From the NCBI RefSeq assembly GCF_003412455.1, contig NZ_QTJU01000001.1:62001-126000 (forward strand): DNA of 64,000 nucleotides, given 5' to 3'. This DNA comes from Deminuibacter soli. GTDB taxonomy: Bacteria; Bacteroidota; Bacteroidia; Chitinophagales; Chitinophagaceae. The stretch's first letter is position 1, and the number at the start of each line of letters is the position of its first letter. The position numbers and the translations under genes are program-made. This document shows positions 33,758 to 42,763 of this stretch, one piece after another. A model generated the notes under the pieces. The model saw only the letters and a program-made list of their open reading frames with translations, did no database searches and was not told the origin of the DNA.

Positions 33758-35887
33758 TTAACGCAGAAATGCATTGGCTACACCGCCGTCTACATTCAGT
33801 ATGTTACCGGTCGATTTATCCAGCAGCCCGCCCACAAAAGCAAAACAGGCATTTGCAATATCTTCCGGCAGAATTACTTCGTTCAGTAAAGTGCGGCGTG
33901 CATAAAAAGCCGGCAGCTCTTCTACCTTTACACCATAGGCTTTGGCACGGCCTTCTGCCCATGCGCCTTCCCATATTTTACTGTCAGCAATTACAGCATC
34001 CGGGTTTACCACGTTTACACGGATATGATCTTTACCCAGCTCTGCAGCATTCAACCTGCTCAGGTGCAGTTGTGCTGCTTTGGCAGAGCCATAACCCGCA
34101 TTGTTGGGACCGGATACCAGTGCATTTTTACTTACAATATTGAGTATATCACCGCCCAGCTGCTGCGCACGCAATACTTCCACTGCGGCCTGCGTTACCA
34201 GGAACTGGCCTTTCACCAGTACATCATATAGCAAGTCCCAGTCTTTCGCAGTATGCTCTTCAATAGGTTTTGAAATAGATAGCCCTGCACAGTTCACCAC
34301 AATATCAATACCGCCAAATGCAACAGCTGCTGTTTTAAATGCCCGGGTAATGGCTTCTGCACTGGTAACATCGAGCGCTACTGAAGCATAGGCATCTTTG
34401 CCAAACTGCTTGTCAAATTCGGCAACGGCACCCTGTAAACGGCTTTCATCATTATCATTCAGCACCACGCAGGCGCCTTCCTGTACCAGCTTGCGGGCAA
34501 TGGCCTTGCCTATACCACCTGCGCTGCCGGTTACCAATACAATTTTCCCGCTCAGCGCTTTGGGTTTGGGCATGCGTTGCAGCTTGGCTTCTTCCAGCAG
34601 CCAGTATTCTATGTTAAAAGCTTCCTGTCTTGGCAATGAAGTGTACGAAGAAATGGCTTCTGAACCGCGCATTACGTTAATGGCGTTAATATAAAATTCA
34701 GCAGCCACGCGCGCCGTTTGTTTGTTGCGTGCAAACGTAAACATGCCTACACCGGGGTACAGGATCACAACAGGGTTGGGATCGCGCATGGCAGGACTAT
34801 CAGCATGTTTGCAATTATTGTAATAAGCGGCGTACATGTCGCGGTAATCACTGAAAGCCCCATTGAGCTGTGCTTTAACGGCAGCTGTATCAGTGAGGTC
34901 GGCGCCAGGTGCCAGCTGCAATACCAGCGGACTTATTTTTGTTCTCAAAAAATGATCGGGACAGCTGGTACCCATTGGGGCAAGCCGGTCAAGATCGTTT
35001 GAATTAATAAACGTTAACACACGTGCATCATCGGTAAAATGGCCCACCATGTGTTGCTGGGCCGAGCACAGGCCGCGCAGCACAGGCGCCAGTGCAGCAG
35101 CCTGCGCCAGTCTTTGTTCAGGTGGCAGCGCCTGTATCTTTTCTCCTCCAAACACCTTTCCTTTCTGCTGTACTTTGTCTGCTACATATTGCGCGCAGCG
35201 CTCAATTACTTCCAGGGTGTTGATATAACTTTCATAAGCTGTATCGCCCCAGGTAAACAAACCATGCGAGCCCAGCATAATACCCCTGATACCCGGGTTT
35301 TCATCGAGGCATTGTTTCAGCTTTAACCCCAAATCAAAGCCGGGGCGCTGCCATTCAACCCAGCCGATGGTGCCGCCAAACAGTTCTTTTGTAATGGCCT
35401 TACCGTCTTTGGCTGCCGCAATGGCTATCGCTGCATCAGGGTGCAGGTGATCGATGTGTTTAAAAGGTAAAAATCCATGTAAGGGTGTATCAATGGAAGG
35501 TGCCTGAGAAGCCAGGTCAAATATGCAATGGTTAAACAACTGCACCATTTCATCTTCATGCTCAATACCACGGTACACATTGGTTAAACTGCGCAGGCGG
35601 TTTACGTACAATGCAGCAAGACCGCTCCGTTTCAGTGTGCCCAGGTCGCCGCCTGAACCTTTCACCCACATTACTGCTGTTGCCTCACCGGTAAGCGGAT
35701 CTTTTTCTGTTACCTTACAGGAAGTATTGCCACCGCCGTAATTGGTTAAACGCAGATCTGCACCCAGCAGGTTGCTCCGGTAAATAAGCAAAGCCACCTC
35801 ATCACCTGCCATTGAAGCCGCCTTTTCATCATCCCATAAATAACTTACGTGCTTAAACTGCGTTGTTGTACCTACTGTCATATTCAA
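33758..35887 (-). CDS. rhaEW: Bifunctional rhamnulose-1-phosphate aldolase / L-lactaldehyde dehydrogenase
   Basis: A 709-aa two-domain fusion. Residues 1 to about 420 form a class II aldolase domain (LTNYGGGNTSCKV, then DTPLHGFLPFKHIDHLHP with the zinc His residues, and LGSHGLFTWGDTAYESYIN) that would split L-rhamnulose 1-phosphate into DHAP and L-lactaldehyde. Residues from about 445 to 709 form a short-chain dehydrogenase (nucleotide loop VTGSAGGIGKAIA; catalytic YGSAK with an upstream Ser) that would oxidise lactaldehyde to L-lactate with NAD. This domain order matches the RhaEW enzymes described in non-enteric rhamnose pathways. It lies 27 bp after rhaT and 11 bp before rhaM. Confidence 0.95.
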   Translation of the reverse strand: MNMTVGTTTQFKHVSYLWDDEKAASMAGDEVALLIYRSNLLGADLRLTNYGGGNTSCKVTEKDPLTGEATAVMWVKGSGGDLGTLKRSGLAALYVNRLRSLTNVYRGIEHEDEMVQLFNHCIFDLASQAPSIDTPLHGFLPFKHIDHLHPDAAIAIAAAKDGKAITKELFGGTIGWVEWQRPGFDLGLKLKQCLDENPGIRGIMLGSHGLFTWGDTAYESYINTLEVIERCAQYVADKVQQKGKVFGGEKIQALPPEQRLAQAAALAPVLRGLCSAQQHMVGHFTDDARVLTFINSNDLDRLAPMGTSCPDHFLRTKISPLVLQLAPGADLTDTAAVKAQLNGAFSDYRDMYAAYYNNCKHADSPAMRDPNPVVILYPGVGMFTFARNKQTARVAAEFYINAINVMRGSEAISSYTSLPRQEAFNIEYWLLEEAKLQRMPKPKALSGKIVLVTGSAGGIGKAIARKLVQEGACVVLNDNDESRLQGAVAEFDKQFGKDAYASVALDVTSAEAITRAFKTAAVAFGGIDIVVNCAGLSISKPIEEHTAKDWDLLYDVLVKGQFLVTQAAVEVLRAQQLGGDILNIVSKNALVSGPNNAGYGSAKAAQLHLSRLNAAELGKDHIRVNVVNPDAVIADSKIWEGAWAEGRAKAYGVKVEELPAFYARRTLLNEVILPEDIANACFAFVGGLLDKSTGNILNVDGGVANAFLR

Positions 35888-35914
35888 AAATTTATAGTCA
35901 GTTGTTGCGATTGT

Positions 35915-36970
35915 TTATTTCAGCGAATTGCCGTAACCCACCACCAGCACAGATGCCAGTATGCAAACAAGTCCGGCAATAAAGTTCACGAGTGTTTTAC
36001 GGCTTACGCCCTTCCATTCTTTCAGTGCAAGTCCCCAAAGGTTAGATACTAGGATAATACAGGCCATATGCAGTATCCACGAGCTGGCGCCGTTGCCCAG
36101 TTTGCTTTCGCCCATGCCGTAGAAAAAGAACTGCAGAAACCAGGTAGTGCCTGCCGCTGCTGCAAGAAGATAGTTTTTAGCAAGCGGTGAACGCGTATCG
36201 GTATAGTTGCGGTAGGTTTTATTTTTACGGTTCAGGAAAAAGCACCAGATAAAATTGGTGGTTAATCCGCCCCAAAGCAAAACCACGTAAATAACATTGT
36301 TCTGGTACAGCGGGTTAATGCCCTGCTGCACGGCTGCATAAGCCATGGGCTTGCCTGCTTCTATGCCGTAGTTAAAACAGGCACTCAGCACACCGGATAC
36401 CACAGCTACCATCAAACCCTTTGTAAGGTTAAATTCTGAAACACTTTGTTTTTTATCCGCATCAGGCAGCTCCCGTTCTTTCAGCACACCGGCATAACCG
36501 CATATGGAAATACCTGCCAGGCAAAGCACCACACCTGCCAGTACCACCTGGCCCCAGTGCGTGTGCAGCATATCGCTGAAACTCACCTTTCCCTGCTGCG
36601 GTGAAAAGTTGTAATAAACAGCAGGCAGCAATGCGCCAAAGGCCGAACAAAAACCAAGTACAATGGAGTTACCCAGCGACATGCCCAGGTACCGCACCCC
36701 CAGTCCGTAGGTTAACCCGCCAATGCCCCACAATACACCCCAGGTATACACCCAGCTGAGTGTTGCACCTTCTGTTTCGCCGATAATCTGGCTAAACCCC
36801 GGTATGGTTAACCAGGCAGCCAGTGGCGGAACAATCAGCCAGGAAAAAAGACCACCGATAATCCAGTAACTTTCCCAGGCCCAGCTTTTGATTTTCTTAA
36901 AGGGCATATAAAAACTGCCCGATGCAAACCCTCCGGTAAAATGGTAAATAACCCCGGCAATAACTCCCAT
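35915..36970 (-). CDS. rhaT: L-rhamnose/proton symporter
   Basis: A 351-aa inner-membrane transporter of the RhaT family with about ten predicted membrane segments. It starts GVIAGVIYHFTGGFASGSFY, continues MPFKKIKSWAWESYWIIGG, and has the family phrase WGIGGLTYGLGVRYLGMSLG. It imports L-rhamnose with a proton. As first gene of the operon it faces the divergent GntR regulator across 241 bp. The start at 36970 leaves just one residue before the first membrane segment, as in family members. Confidence 0.95.
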   Translation of the reverse strand: MGVIAGVIYHFTGGFASGSFYMPFKKIKSWAWESYWIIGGLFSWLIVPPLAAWLTIPGFSQIIGETEGATLSWVYTWGVLWGIGGLTYGLGVRYLGMSLGNSIVLGFCSAFGALLPAVYYNFSPQQGKVSFSDMLHTHWGQVVLAGVVLCLAGISICGYAGVLKERELPDADKKQSVSEFNLTKGLMVAVVSGVLSACFNYGIEAGKPMAYAAVQQGINPLYQNNVIYVVLLWGGLTTNFIWCFFLNRKNKTYRNYTDTRSPLAKNYLLAAAAGTTWFLQFFFYGMGESKLGNGASSWILHMACIILVSNLWGLALKEWKGVSRKTLVNFIAGLVCILASVLVVGYGNSLK

Positions 36971-36990
36971 AAGGTTTCTGTTTTTTCGTA

Positions 36991-37079
36991 TGTAAGCAAT
37001 CGTTATGGCTCAGCTGCAGTGTTCTGCAATTCTTAAAAAAATGCGGTAATACTCCAGTCAGCCACATTGTGTAAGCAAT
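36991..37079. promoter_or_regulatory. Paired direct repeats in the rhaT/gntR divergent region
   Basis: TGTAAGCAAT occurs at 36991-37000 and again at 37070-37079, 79 bp apart, in the 241-bp gap between rhaT and the divergent regulator. Ten-base identity in such a short gap makes it a candidate operator pair for the GntR-type regulator. No -7 element with full consensus was found. Confidence 0.4.
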
Positions 37080-37211
37080 GCCTGTTAAAGATAGAATTCC
37101 TTATTACAGAGCCGTCATGCACCGTCATGCCTCTGTGGCCGGCTTATCTATTGGCCATTGCCATTTCAGGTATTTCATTTAGGTTTGATATGCACCACAA
37201 CGATTGCATGC

Positions 37212-38243
37212 ATGAAAAAACCACCTGTTTTCCAATACCTGTTTATCGATTATCTTTCTGCCACACCCAAGTACCTGCAGCTGGCCAATTGCGTGGTAAA
37301 AGCCATTGATGCAGGTGCCCTGAAAGAAAATGATGTACTACCCTCCATCAACGAACTGAGCTTTGAATTTGAGATATCCCGCGATACTGCCGAAAAAGGG
37401 TACAAACACCTCAAAAAAATAGGCATACTCGGGTCTGTACCAGGCAAGGGGTATTATATCAAAACAACCGCCTTAAACCAGCCGCGCAAAATATTCCTGC
37501 TGTTTAACAAACTCAGCGCCCACAAAAAAATTGTATACGATTCGTTTGTTGCCGCATTGGGCGATACCGCAACAGTGGATTTTTATGTGTACAACAATGA
37601 TTTTACCCTGTTCAAAAAACTGGTAACACAAAGCCGGCAGGATTATACGCATTACGTCATTATCCCGCATTTTATAGAAGGCGGCGAAAATGCCTGCGAT
37701 ATTATCAATACACTGCCACCCGAAAAGCTGGTGCTGATGGATAAACTGGTAAAAGGGGTGAACGGCTCTTATGCAGCCGTGTACGAGCGCTTTGGAGAAG
37801 ATATTTATCATGCACTGGAACAGGCCCGCGAAGCATTGAGTAAATACCATACTATCAAGATCATCTTTCCTGAGCATACGTATTACTCCCGTGAAATACC
37901 GGATGGTGTATACCGCTTTTGCCAGCAATATGCCTTTAACTATAAACTGGTACACGATATTGCCGGCGAAACAATACAGTCCGGCGAAGCCTACATCAAT
38001 GTAATGGAAAACGACCTGGTAACCCTGATTGAAAAAATACTGGCAGGCAAATTAAAAGTAGGTAAAGAGGTAGGTGTTATCTCTTACAATGAAACACCAC
38101 TGAAGAAAATTATCCTGGATGGCATCACCACCGTATCAACCGATTTTACCATGATGGGTGAAAAGGCCGCGGCATTAATTCTTGAACAATCGCACGAGCA
38201 TGTGGCCATACCCTTCCGGCTAACCATGCGCTCTTCCCTGTAA
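37212..38243 (+). CDS. GntR-type regulator with LacI-like sugar-sensing domain (rhamnose operon regulator)
   Basis: A 343-aa regulator. The N-terminal winged helix shows KYLQLANCVVKAIDAGALKE, LPSINELSFEFEISRDTAEK and GYKHLKKIGILGSVPGKGYY, a GntR-type DNA-binding domain. The remaining 260 residues form a periplasmic-binding-protein-like domain (SAHKKIVYDSFVAALGD, YVIIPHFIEGG, VGVISYNETPLKKIIL). Such hybrids are common local regulators of sugar operons in Bacteroidota. The frame runs upstream to 37158, but MKKPPVFQYLFIDYLS at 37212 fits relatives. The divergent placement next to rhaT makes it the probable rhamnose regulator. Confidence 0.9.
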   Translation: MKKPPVFQYLFIDYLSATPKYLQLANCVVKAIDAGALKENDVLPSINELSFEFEISRDTAEKGYKHLKKIGILGSVPGKGYYIKTTALNQPRKIFLLFNKLSAHKKIVYDSFVAALGDTATVDFYVYNNDFTLFKKLVTQSRQDYTHYVIIPHFIEGGENACDIINTLPPEKLVLMDKLVKGVNGSYAAVYERFGEDIYHALEQAREALSKYHTIKIIFPEHTYYSREIPDGVYRFCQQYAFNYKLVHDIAGETIQSGEAYINVMENDLVTLIEKILAGKLKVGKEVGVISYNETPLKKIILDGITTVSTDFTMMGEKAAALILEQSHEHVAIPFRLTMRSSL

Positions 38244-38276
38244 AAAAAATCCTCCTCACCAGGGGCAAGGAGGATT
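38241..38276 (-). terminator. Intrinsic terminator of the MscS-type gene
   Basis: On the minus strand AATCCTCCT (38276-38268) pairs with AGGAGGATT (38256-38248) and runs into eight T. It abuts the stop of the convergent gntR gene. Confidence 0.85.
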
Positions 38277-38295
38277 CGTTATCTGCGGCAATAAA

Positions 38296-40692
38296 TTACA
38301 TCACTTTAATACCATTGCCTTTCAAACGCTGGTAAATAGACAGCAGCAATTCGCTGCGCACTTCATGCTCCTTGTATACGCTGCTTACCCAGAAACGTGC
38401 GGTTACCTGCACCTGCGCATCGTTAATAGCACTCACCAGTACATCTGCCGGCATTTTCTGAATCAGGCTTTCATGCTCCTGCAACGCATCCATAATGGCC
38501 GTACGCGCAAGGTCGAGTTGCTCTACAGGCTGTATGGTGAATGTAAGTGCAGTGCGAACATGGTTATTGCTGAGCGTCCAGTTTACAACCCTGCCCGAAA
38601 GCAGGTCACCATTGGGCATAATCACTTCTGCACCTTCACTGGTAATAATACGGCTTGAGCGGATGCCGATATCGCGCACCTTGCCCTTCTTATCTCCTAC
38701 TTCAATAAAATCGCCCAGCTGCAGGGGTTTCTCAAAAATGAGGATGATGCCCGATACCAGGTTGTTTACAATATTCTGCAAGCCCAAACCAATACCTACA
38801 CCCAATGCACCGAGTACTACGGTTATTTTATCAACCGGCAAACCGCTCGCCGCGATAGCCAGTAAAAAACCGATGAGTAAAACAGTCAAACGCAGTATAG
38901 CCAGTTTGGATCCTTTCTTCTCCATTTCACCGCTGAAATCGCCAGAGGTTTCACCAAAGAAATAACCCACGTATTTCTGCAAAATGTTCGACACATAAAT
39001 AATGGCAAAGAACAATACAATATTGCCAATGCTGAAAGTGGTGCTGCCAATGGTGTGCGAGCGCGTAAGCGTGCGGCTGATGATGCTGTACAGCGCATTG
39101 TACAGGTTCAGGTTGGTGGTGAAAATGATAATCCAGCATACAATTACAATAACAGACAACAATCTGTTTAAACCTTTCTGTACTTTATCATAATCAAAAA
39201 CAGCTTTCACACCACCTTTTATACGGCTGGCAATCATTTGCAGGTAAAATGCCTCGGTAAGCAGTTGCATAAATATGGTTAAGCCCACCATTTGGGTTAA
39301 ACCGAATATTGCAGCACTGCCCATTACTTTGGCCACACTTAACCTGCCGATGATGTTGCAGAAAGCAGCCAGTATATTAAACACGATGTACACAATAGTT
39401 ATTGGCCGTACAAAACCTTTCAGGGCCTTTTGTTTGCGCAGGTACTGTAACAGTTTCCAGCCAAAACCCACAGAAGCCAGGTGAATCAGCAACAGTGATA
39501 TACGCAGTAATTTGCCCGGCGTTACAATTACATTGGTAAATGCCAGGGCAATGTACAACCCCACCATTACCAGCCAGTATTTAAAGAACACCGGCTCACC
39601 ATTGCGCTTAAAGAAGATGGTGAGTGTAATGAGCAGGAAAAACTGCATGGTTTCCACGTACACCGATGGCGGGTTTAAATCAAAGAAGGGTGCGGCATTA
39701 AACAATATTACCACACTGGCCAGTATCGGCAGCGGTGTTAAATAAGTGAAAGTAAAATCAGCCTTACTAATGTCCACACCGGCCTTTTTCACTTTACGGT
39801 AATTGCTGAATACCCATGCAAAAAACAGGGCTCCGGTAAGCAGTATCCACAGCCAGTTATCATTGTGTTTCTTAAAATAATACTGCAATACACGCCGCTG
39901 GCTGTTATACGATTTACGGGCCATTGCTACCACACCGGCCGAGGTAGTATCTTCATGTATATTCCAGATACAGGCATACTCCTGCCCCAGTGCCGCAACG
40001 CCTGTTTTACGCAGCTGCTGGCGTATCTGCTGCTGCAGCTCCATAGCAAGAAAATAACTGTTGGATACCGATGCCTGCAGTTCGTTTATTTTGGTGAGAT
40101 TGGTAGAAGTACCCTGTGTGGCCAGCTTCCATTTTTTCCTGATATCGGTGAGCTCGTTCTGGTACAACCTGCGAAAAAGTGTGTCTTTATACAACTGGTT
40201 CAGCATGGTATCGCGCATAAAGGTTTCCATTTTGCTGTGCATGCTGAGCAAATTGTCGTTGTAGTCAAACAGCTGGCTGCGCCAGTCATTTATCTGCTGC
40301 TGCATATCGCCCAGCAGCACTTTAAACATTTGCAGGTTGCGGGTATTCAGCACCCGGTTATACAACGTAAGGTTTTCTTTAATCACCTGCAGGTTGGCCT
40401 GTATATCGGGCAGCCCCTGTTCAATGTCATGGGTATCGAACCCGCGGTCTGTAACATTGTTAATACGATTTAGCGTGGCATGTACTTCTTCCATGCGCCG
40501 CAGCAGGCTGTCATCTCCTACCAATGTATCGGGCCTGGCACCTTTTTCACTGAAACTATCTCCCTGCACGCGCCTGGTTTGGGCGCTGGTTAACTGGGAA
40601 CAACTAAACAGCAGCAGCGTTATAATGGTCAATAAACGTACTGCGCGGCTCAATTGTATGAGCCGGAATGATGGAATAAAAGGGTTATGCAT
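38296..40692 (-). CDS. Large MscS-family mechanosensitive channel
   Basis: A 798-aa inner-membrane channel of the MscS superfamily in its large form. An N-terminal signal-like segment (RAVRLLTIITLLLFSCSQ) leads to about 270 residues of mostly helical periplasmic sequence. About ten membrane segments follow, then the MscS pore and cytoplasmic domain: LGALGVGIGLGLQNIVNNLV, SGIILIFEKPLQLGDFIEV and IITSEGAEVIMPNGDLLSG. It should open on hypo-osmotic membrane tension. An in-frame ATG 14 codons upstream (40734) is an alternative start. The gene stands alone, converging with gntR and diverging from the CpsB gene. Confidence 0.9.
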   Translation of the reverse strand: MHNPFIPSFRLIQLSRAVRLLTIITLLLFSCSQLTSAQTRRVQGDSFSEKGARPDTLVGDDSLLRRMEEVHATLNRINNVTDRGFDTHDIEQGLPDIQANLQVIKENLTLYNRVLNTRNLQMFKVLLGDMQQQINDWRSQLFDYNDNLLSMHSKMETFMRDTMLNQLYKDTLFRRLYQNELTDIRKKWKLATQGTSTNLTKINELQASVSNSYFLAMELQQQIRQQLRKTGVAALGQEYACIWNIHEDTTSAGVVAMARKSYNSQRRVLQYYFKKHNDNWLWILLTGALFFAWVFSNYRKVKKAGVDISKADFTFTYLTPLPILASVVILFNAAPFFDLNPPSVYVETMQFFLLITLTIFFKRNGEPVFFKYWLVMVGLYIALAFTNVIVTPGKLLRISLLLIHLASVGFGWKLLQYLRKQKALKGFVRPITIVYIVFNILAAFCNIIGRLSVAKVMGSAAIFGLTQMVGLTIFMQLLTEAFYLQMIASRIKGGVKAVFDYDKVQKGLNRLLSVIVIVCWIIIFTTNLNLYNALYSIISRTLTRSHTIGSTTFSIGNIVLFFAIIYVSNILQKYVGYFFGETSGDFSGEMEKKGSKLAILRLTVLLIGFLLAIAASGLPVDKITVVLGALGVGIGLGLQNIVNNLVSGIILIFEKPLQLGDFIEVGDKKGKVRDIGIRSSRIITSEGAEVIMPNGDLLSGRVVNWTLSNNHVRTALTFTIQPVEQLDLARTAIMDALQEHESLIQKMPADVLVSAINDAQVQVTARFWVSSVYKEHEVRSELLLSIYQRLKGNGIKVM

Positions 40693-40872
40693 ATTGGGGT
40701 GTAAAACTGGTGTATCAATTCTGTTGGGAAACAAACGCTAAAATACCCTTTTAAATTGTACATTATACCTCACCTGCAGTTGTTCCGGCATCATTTTTTA
40801 TGCTTTTTTAAAGGTTTGAATTAAGCCATTACAGCTATTTTTACATCATCTAATCCCAACTGCCCTACTACT

Positions 40873-41640
40873 ATGTTTAAGCTTTTTTCATCTGCATCCC
40901 GCACCAGCCGCAACGAGGTTTTACCCAAAGACTTCTCGTTTTTAAAAACAGATATCCATTCGCACTTGATTCCCGGTATTGATGATGGTTCACCGGATGT
41001 GGCAGAAAGCATTGTATTGATTAAACATATGCAACGGTTGGGCTTTAGCCGCATTGTTACCACGCCGCATATTAAATGGGAGCGTTACCCCAATACACGC
41101 GAAACCATAACCGCCGGTCTGCAACAGCTGCAGGCAGGTATGGCTGCCGAGCAGATTAATTTTGAAGTGCGGGCAGCAGCCGAATATTACCTTGATGATC
41201 ATTTCTTTTCCCTGCTCGATAAACAGGAACCCCTGTTAACCATCGATGAAAACAAGGTACTGGTCGAGTTTTCTTTTTATGCAGAACCCTTTCAGCCGCA
41301 CGATACCTTTTTCAGAATACAGACAGCCGGTTACCAGCCCGTGCTGGCACATCCCGAGCGCTATGGTTATTTCCATGAGCGGAAAGAGATGTACAAAACA
41401 CTGAAGAATGCAGGTGCCATGCTGCAACTGAACCTACTGGCATTAACCGGTTATTATGGTAAAAAGGCACAACAGGTAAGTGAGTGGATGCTGAAAGAAG
41501 GCCTGTACGATTTCTGTGGCACAGATATGCACCATACCAAACACGCCGAAGGCCTCAAAGACCTGATCAGCAGCCGCCAGCTGCAGCTGTTGCAGCAATA
41601 CCCATCTTTCCGCAACGCCGGCTTAGGCGGCACGCAGTAA
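40873..41640 (+). CDS. CpsB/YwqE-type PHP-domain tyrosine-protein phosphatase
   Basis: A 255-aa metal-dependent phosphatase of the polymerase-and-histidinol-phosphatase fold. The metal motif is TDIHSHLIPGIDDGSPD. Further ligands lie in VTTPHI, VRAAAEYYLDD, PVLAHPERYG and FCGTDMHHTK. Relatives remove phosphate from the tyrosine-rich tail of capsule autokinases, which here would be the Wzc-type protein at 47012-49390. It converges with the exopolysaccharide genes and ends in a strong terminator. A weak -7-like TATTTTTA lies at 40836-40843, spaced 17 bp from a TTG. Confidence 0.93.
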   Translation: MFKLFSSASRTSRNEVLPKDFSFLKTDIHSHLIPGIDDGSPDVAESIVLIKHMQRLGFSRIVTTPHIKWERYPNTRETITAGLQQLQAGMAAEQINFEVRAAAEYYLDDHFFSLLDKQEPLLTIDENKVLVEFSFYAEPFQPHDTFFRIQTAGYQPVLAHPERYGYFHERKEMYKTLKNAGAMLQLNLLALTGYYGKKAQQVSEWMLKEGLYDFCGTDMHHTKHAEGLKDLISSRQLQLLQQYPSFRNAGLGGTQ

Positions 41641-41668
41641 AACAGATAAACCACAAACACACAACACA

Positions 41669-41701
41669 AAGGCCGCAAAGCGATTAAGCTTTGCGGCCTT
41701 G
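41669..41701. terminator. Intrinsic terminator between cpsB and the sugar transferase gene
   Basis: AAGGCCGCAAAGC (41669-41681) pairs perfectly with GCTTTGCGGCCTT (41688-41700), a 13-bp stem. T or A tracts are modest, but the stem is strong and lies between convergent genes. Confidence 0.8.
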
Positions 41702-41773
41702 CCCTTAAATGAATAAGCCCCAATCGTAATTGAGGCTATTCATCGGGGGTATTCAGATAATCAATTTGCTTGC

Positions 41774-42505
41774 CTAGTGACCGCCGTTGTTTCTTTCCAC
41801 CATATTCCAGAAAGTTCTGAATACGATATGCAGGTCGAGATACGGCGTCCATTTTTCAATGTACAGTACATCGAAACGGATCCTTGTTTTGGTTCTTATT
41901 TTATTTTCGTTGTGGTCTGCAACATCACCGCGGTAGCCGTTCACCTGCGATAAACCGGTAATGCCGGGGCGAACAAGATGCCTGCGTTCAATATCGAAGC
42001 CATCCACCATTTCCTGGTATTTGCTGTGAAAGCTGATAGCATGCGGGCGCGGGCCTACAACACTCATATCGCCTTTCAGTACATTGAAAAACTGCGGAAA
42101 CTCATCAAGATTGGTTTTACGCAGGAAGCTTCCTACCCTGGTAATGCGGCTGTCGTTTTTAGTAGTAGGTGTATATTGATTGTGGCCGGTACTTTTGGTA
42201 GCCACACGTTTCATAGAACGGAACTTAAAACATTTGAAATGCCTGCCATTCAACCCCACCCTATCTTGGAAAAAGAATACGGGGAATCCCGATTCAATGA
42301 TAATTGCCAGCATGATAATGGGGAATAGCCAGCTAAATACAAATAGAATCAGGCACAGCGAGAACGCCACATCGAAGATGCGTTTTCTCAGACTGTAATT
42401 GACCATGTTCGCATTGTTTACAATGCGCAGGTCGCGTTCACCTGTAACAGGGGAATCGATGTTTAACACCAGAACGGGCGGCGTTCCAATAGCATTCTTC
42501 AGCAT
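41774..42505 (-). CDS. Priming sugar transferase (undecaprenyl-phosphate type)
   Basis: A 243-aa member of the bacterial sugar transferase family (PF02397) that starts repeat-unit assembly by loading a sugar phosphate on undecaprenyl phosphate at the inner membrane. It has a single membrane segment ([20 protein letters not shown]) followed by the catalytic part: [48 protein letters not shown] and [16 protein letters not shown]. It lacks the N-terminal multi-span region of WcaJ-type enzymes, so it is the short form. It is the last gene of the leftward exopolysaccharide set, 258 bp after the GT4 gene. Confidence 0.94.
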   Translation of the reverse strand: MLKNAIGTPPVLVLNIDSPVTGERDLRIVNNANMVNYSLRKRIFDVAFSLCLILFVFSWLFPIIMLAIIIESGFPVFFFQDRVGLNGRHFKCFKFRSMKRVATKSTGHNQYTPTTKNDSRITRVGSFLRKTNLDEFPQFFNVLKGDMSVVGPRPHAISFHSKYQEMVDGFDIERRHLVRPGITGLSQVNGYRGDVADHNENKIRTKTRIRFDVLYIEKWTPYLDLHIVFRTFWNMVERNNGGH

Positions 42506-42763
42506 AAGAAATTGGTTTGCACGGTTAGGTACTGTAATTCCAGGGACATTAGATTAGCAATTTTTATTCAATGGGCATTTCATTCGCACAGCATTCAACA
42601 GGCAAAGCAATCATAAAGCATTAAGTATGGCAGGGGAAGAAAAATGTTCAGGAAGGTATAGGATTCTGAAGGTTTTTACTAAACAGCTACAATTGTACCA
42701 AGTTGACCAAAAGCACTGCATTTTTTATTTCATTACCACCTCACCTAAACATTGGAATGTATA

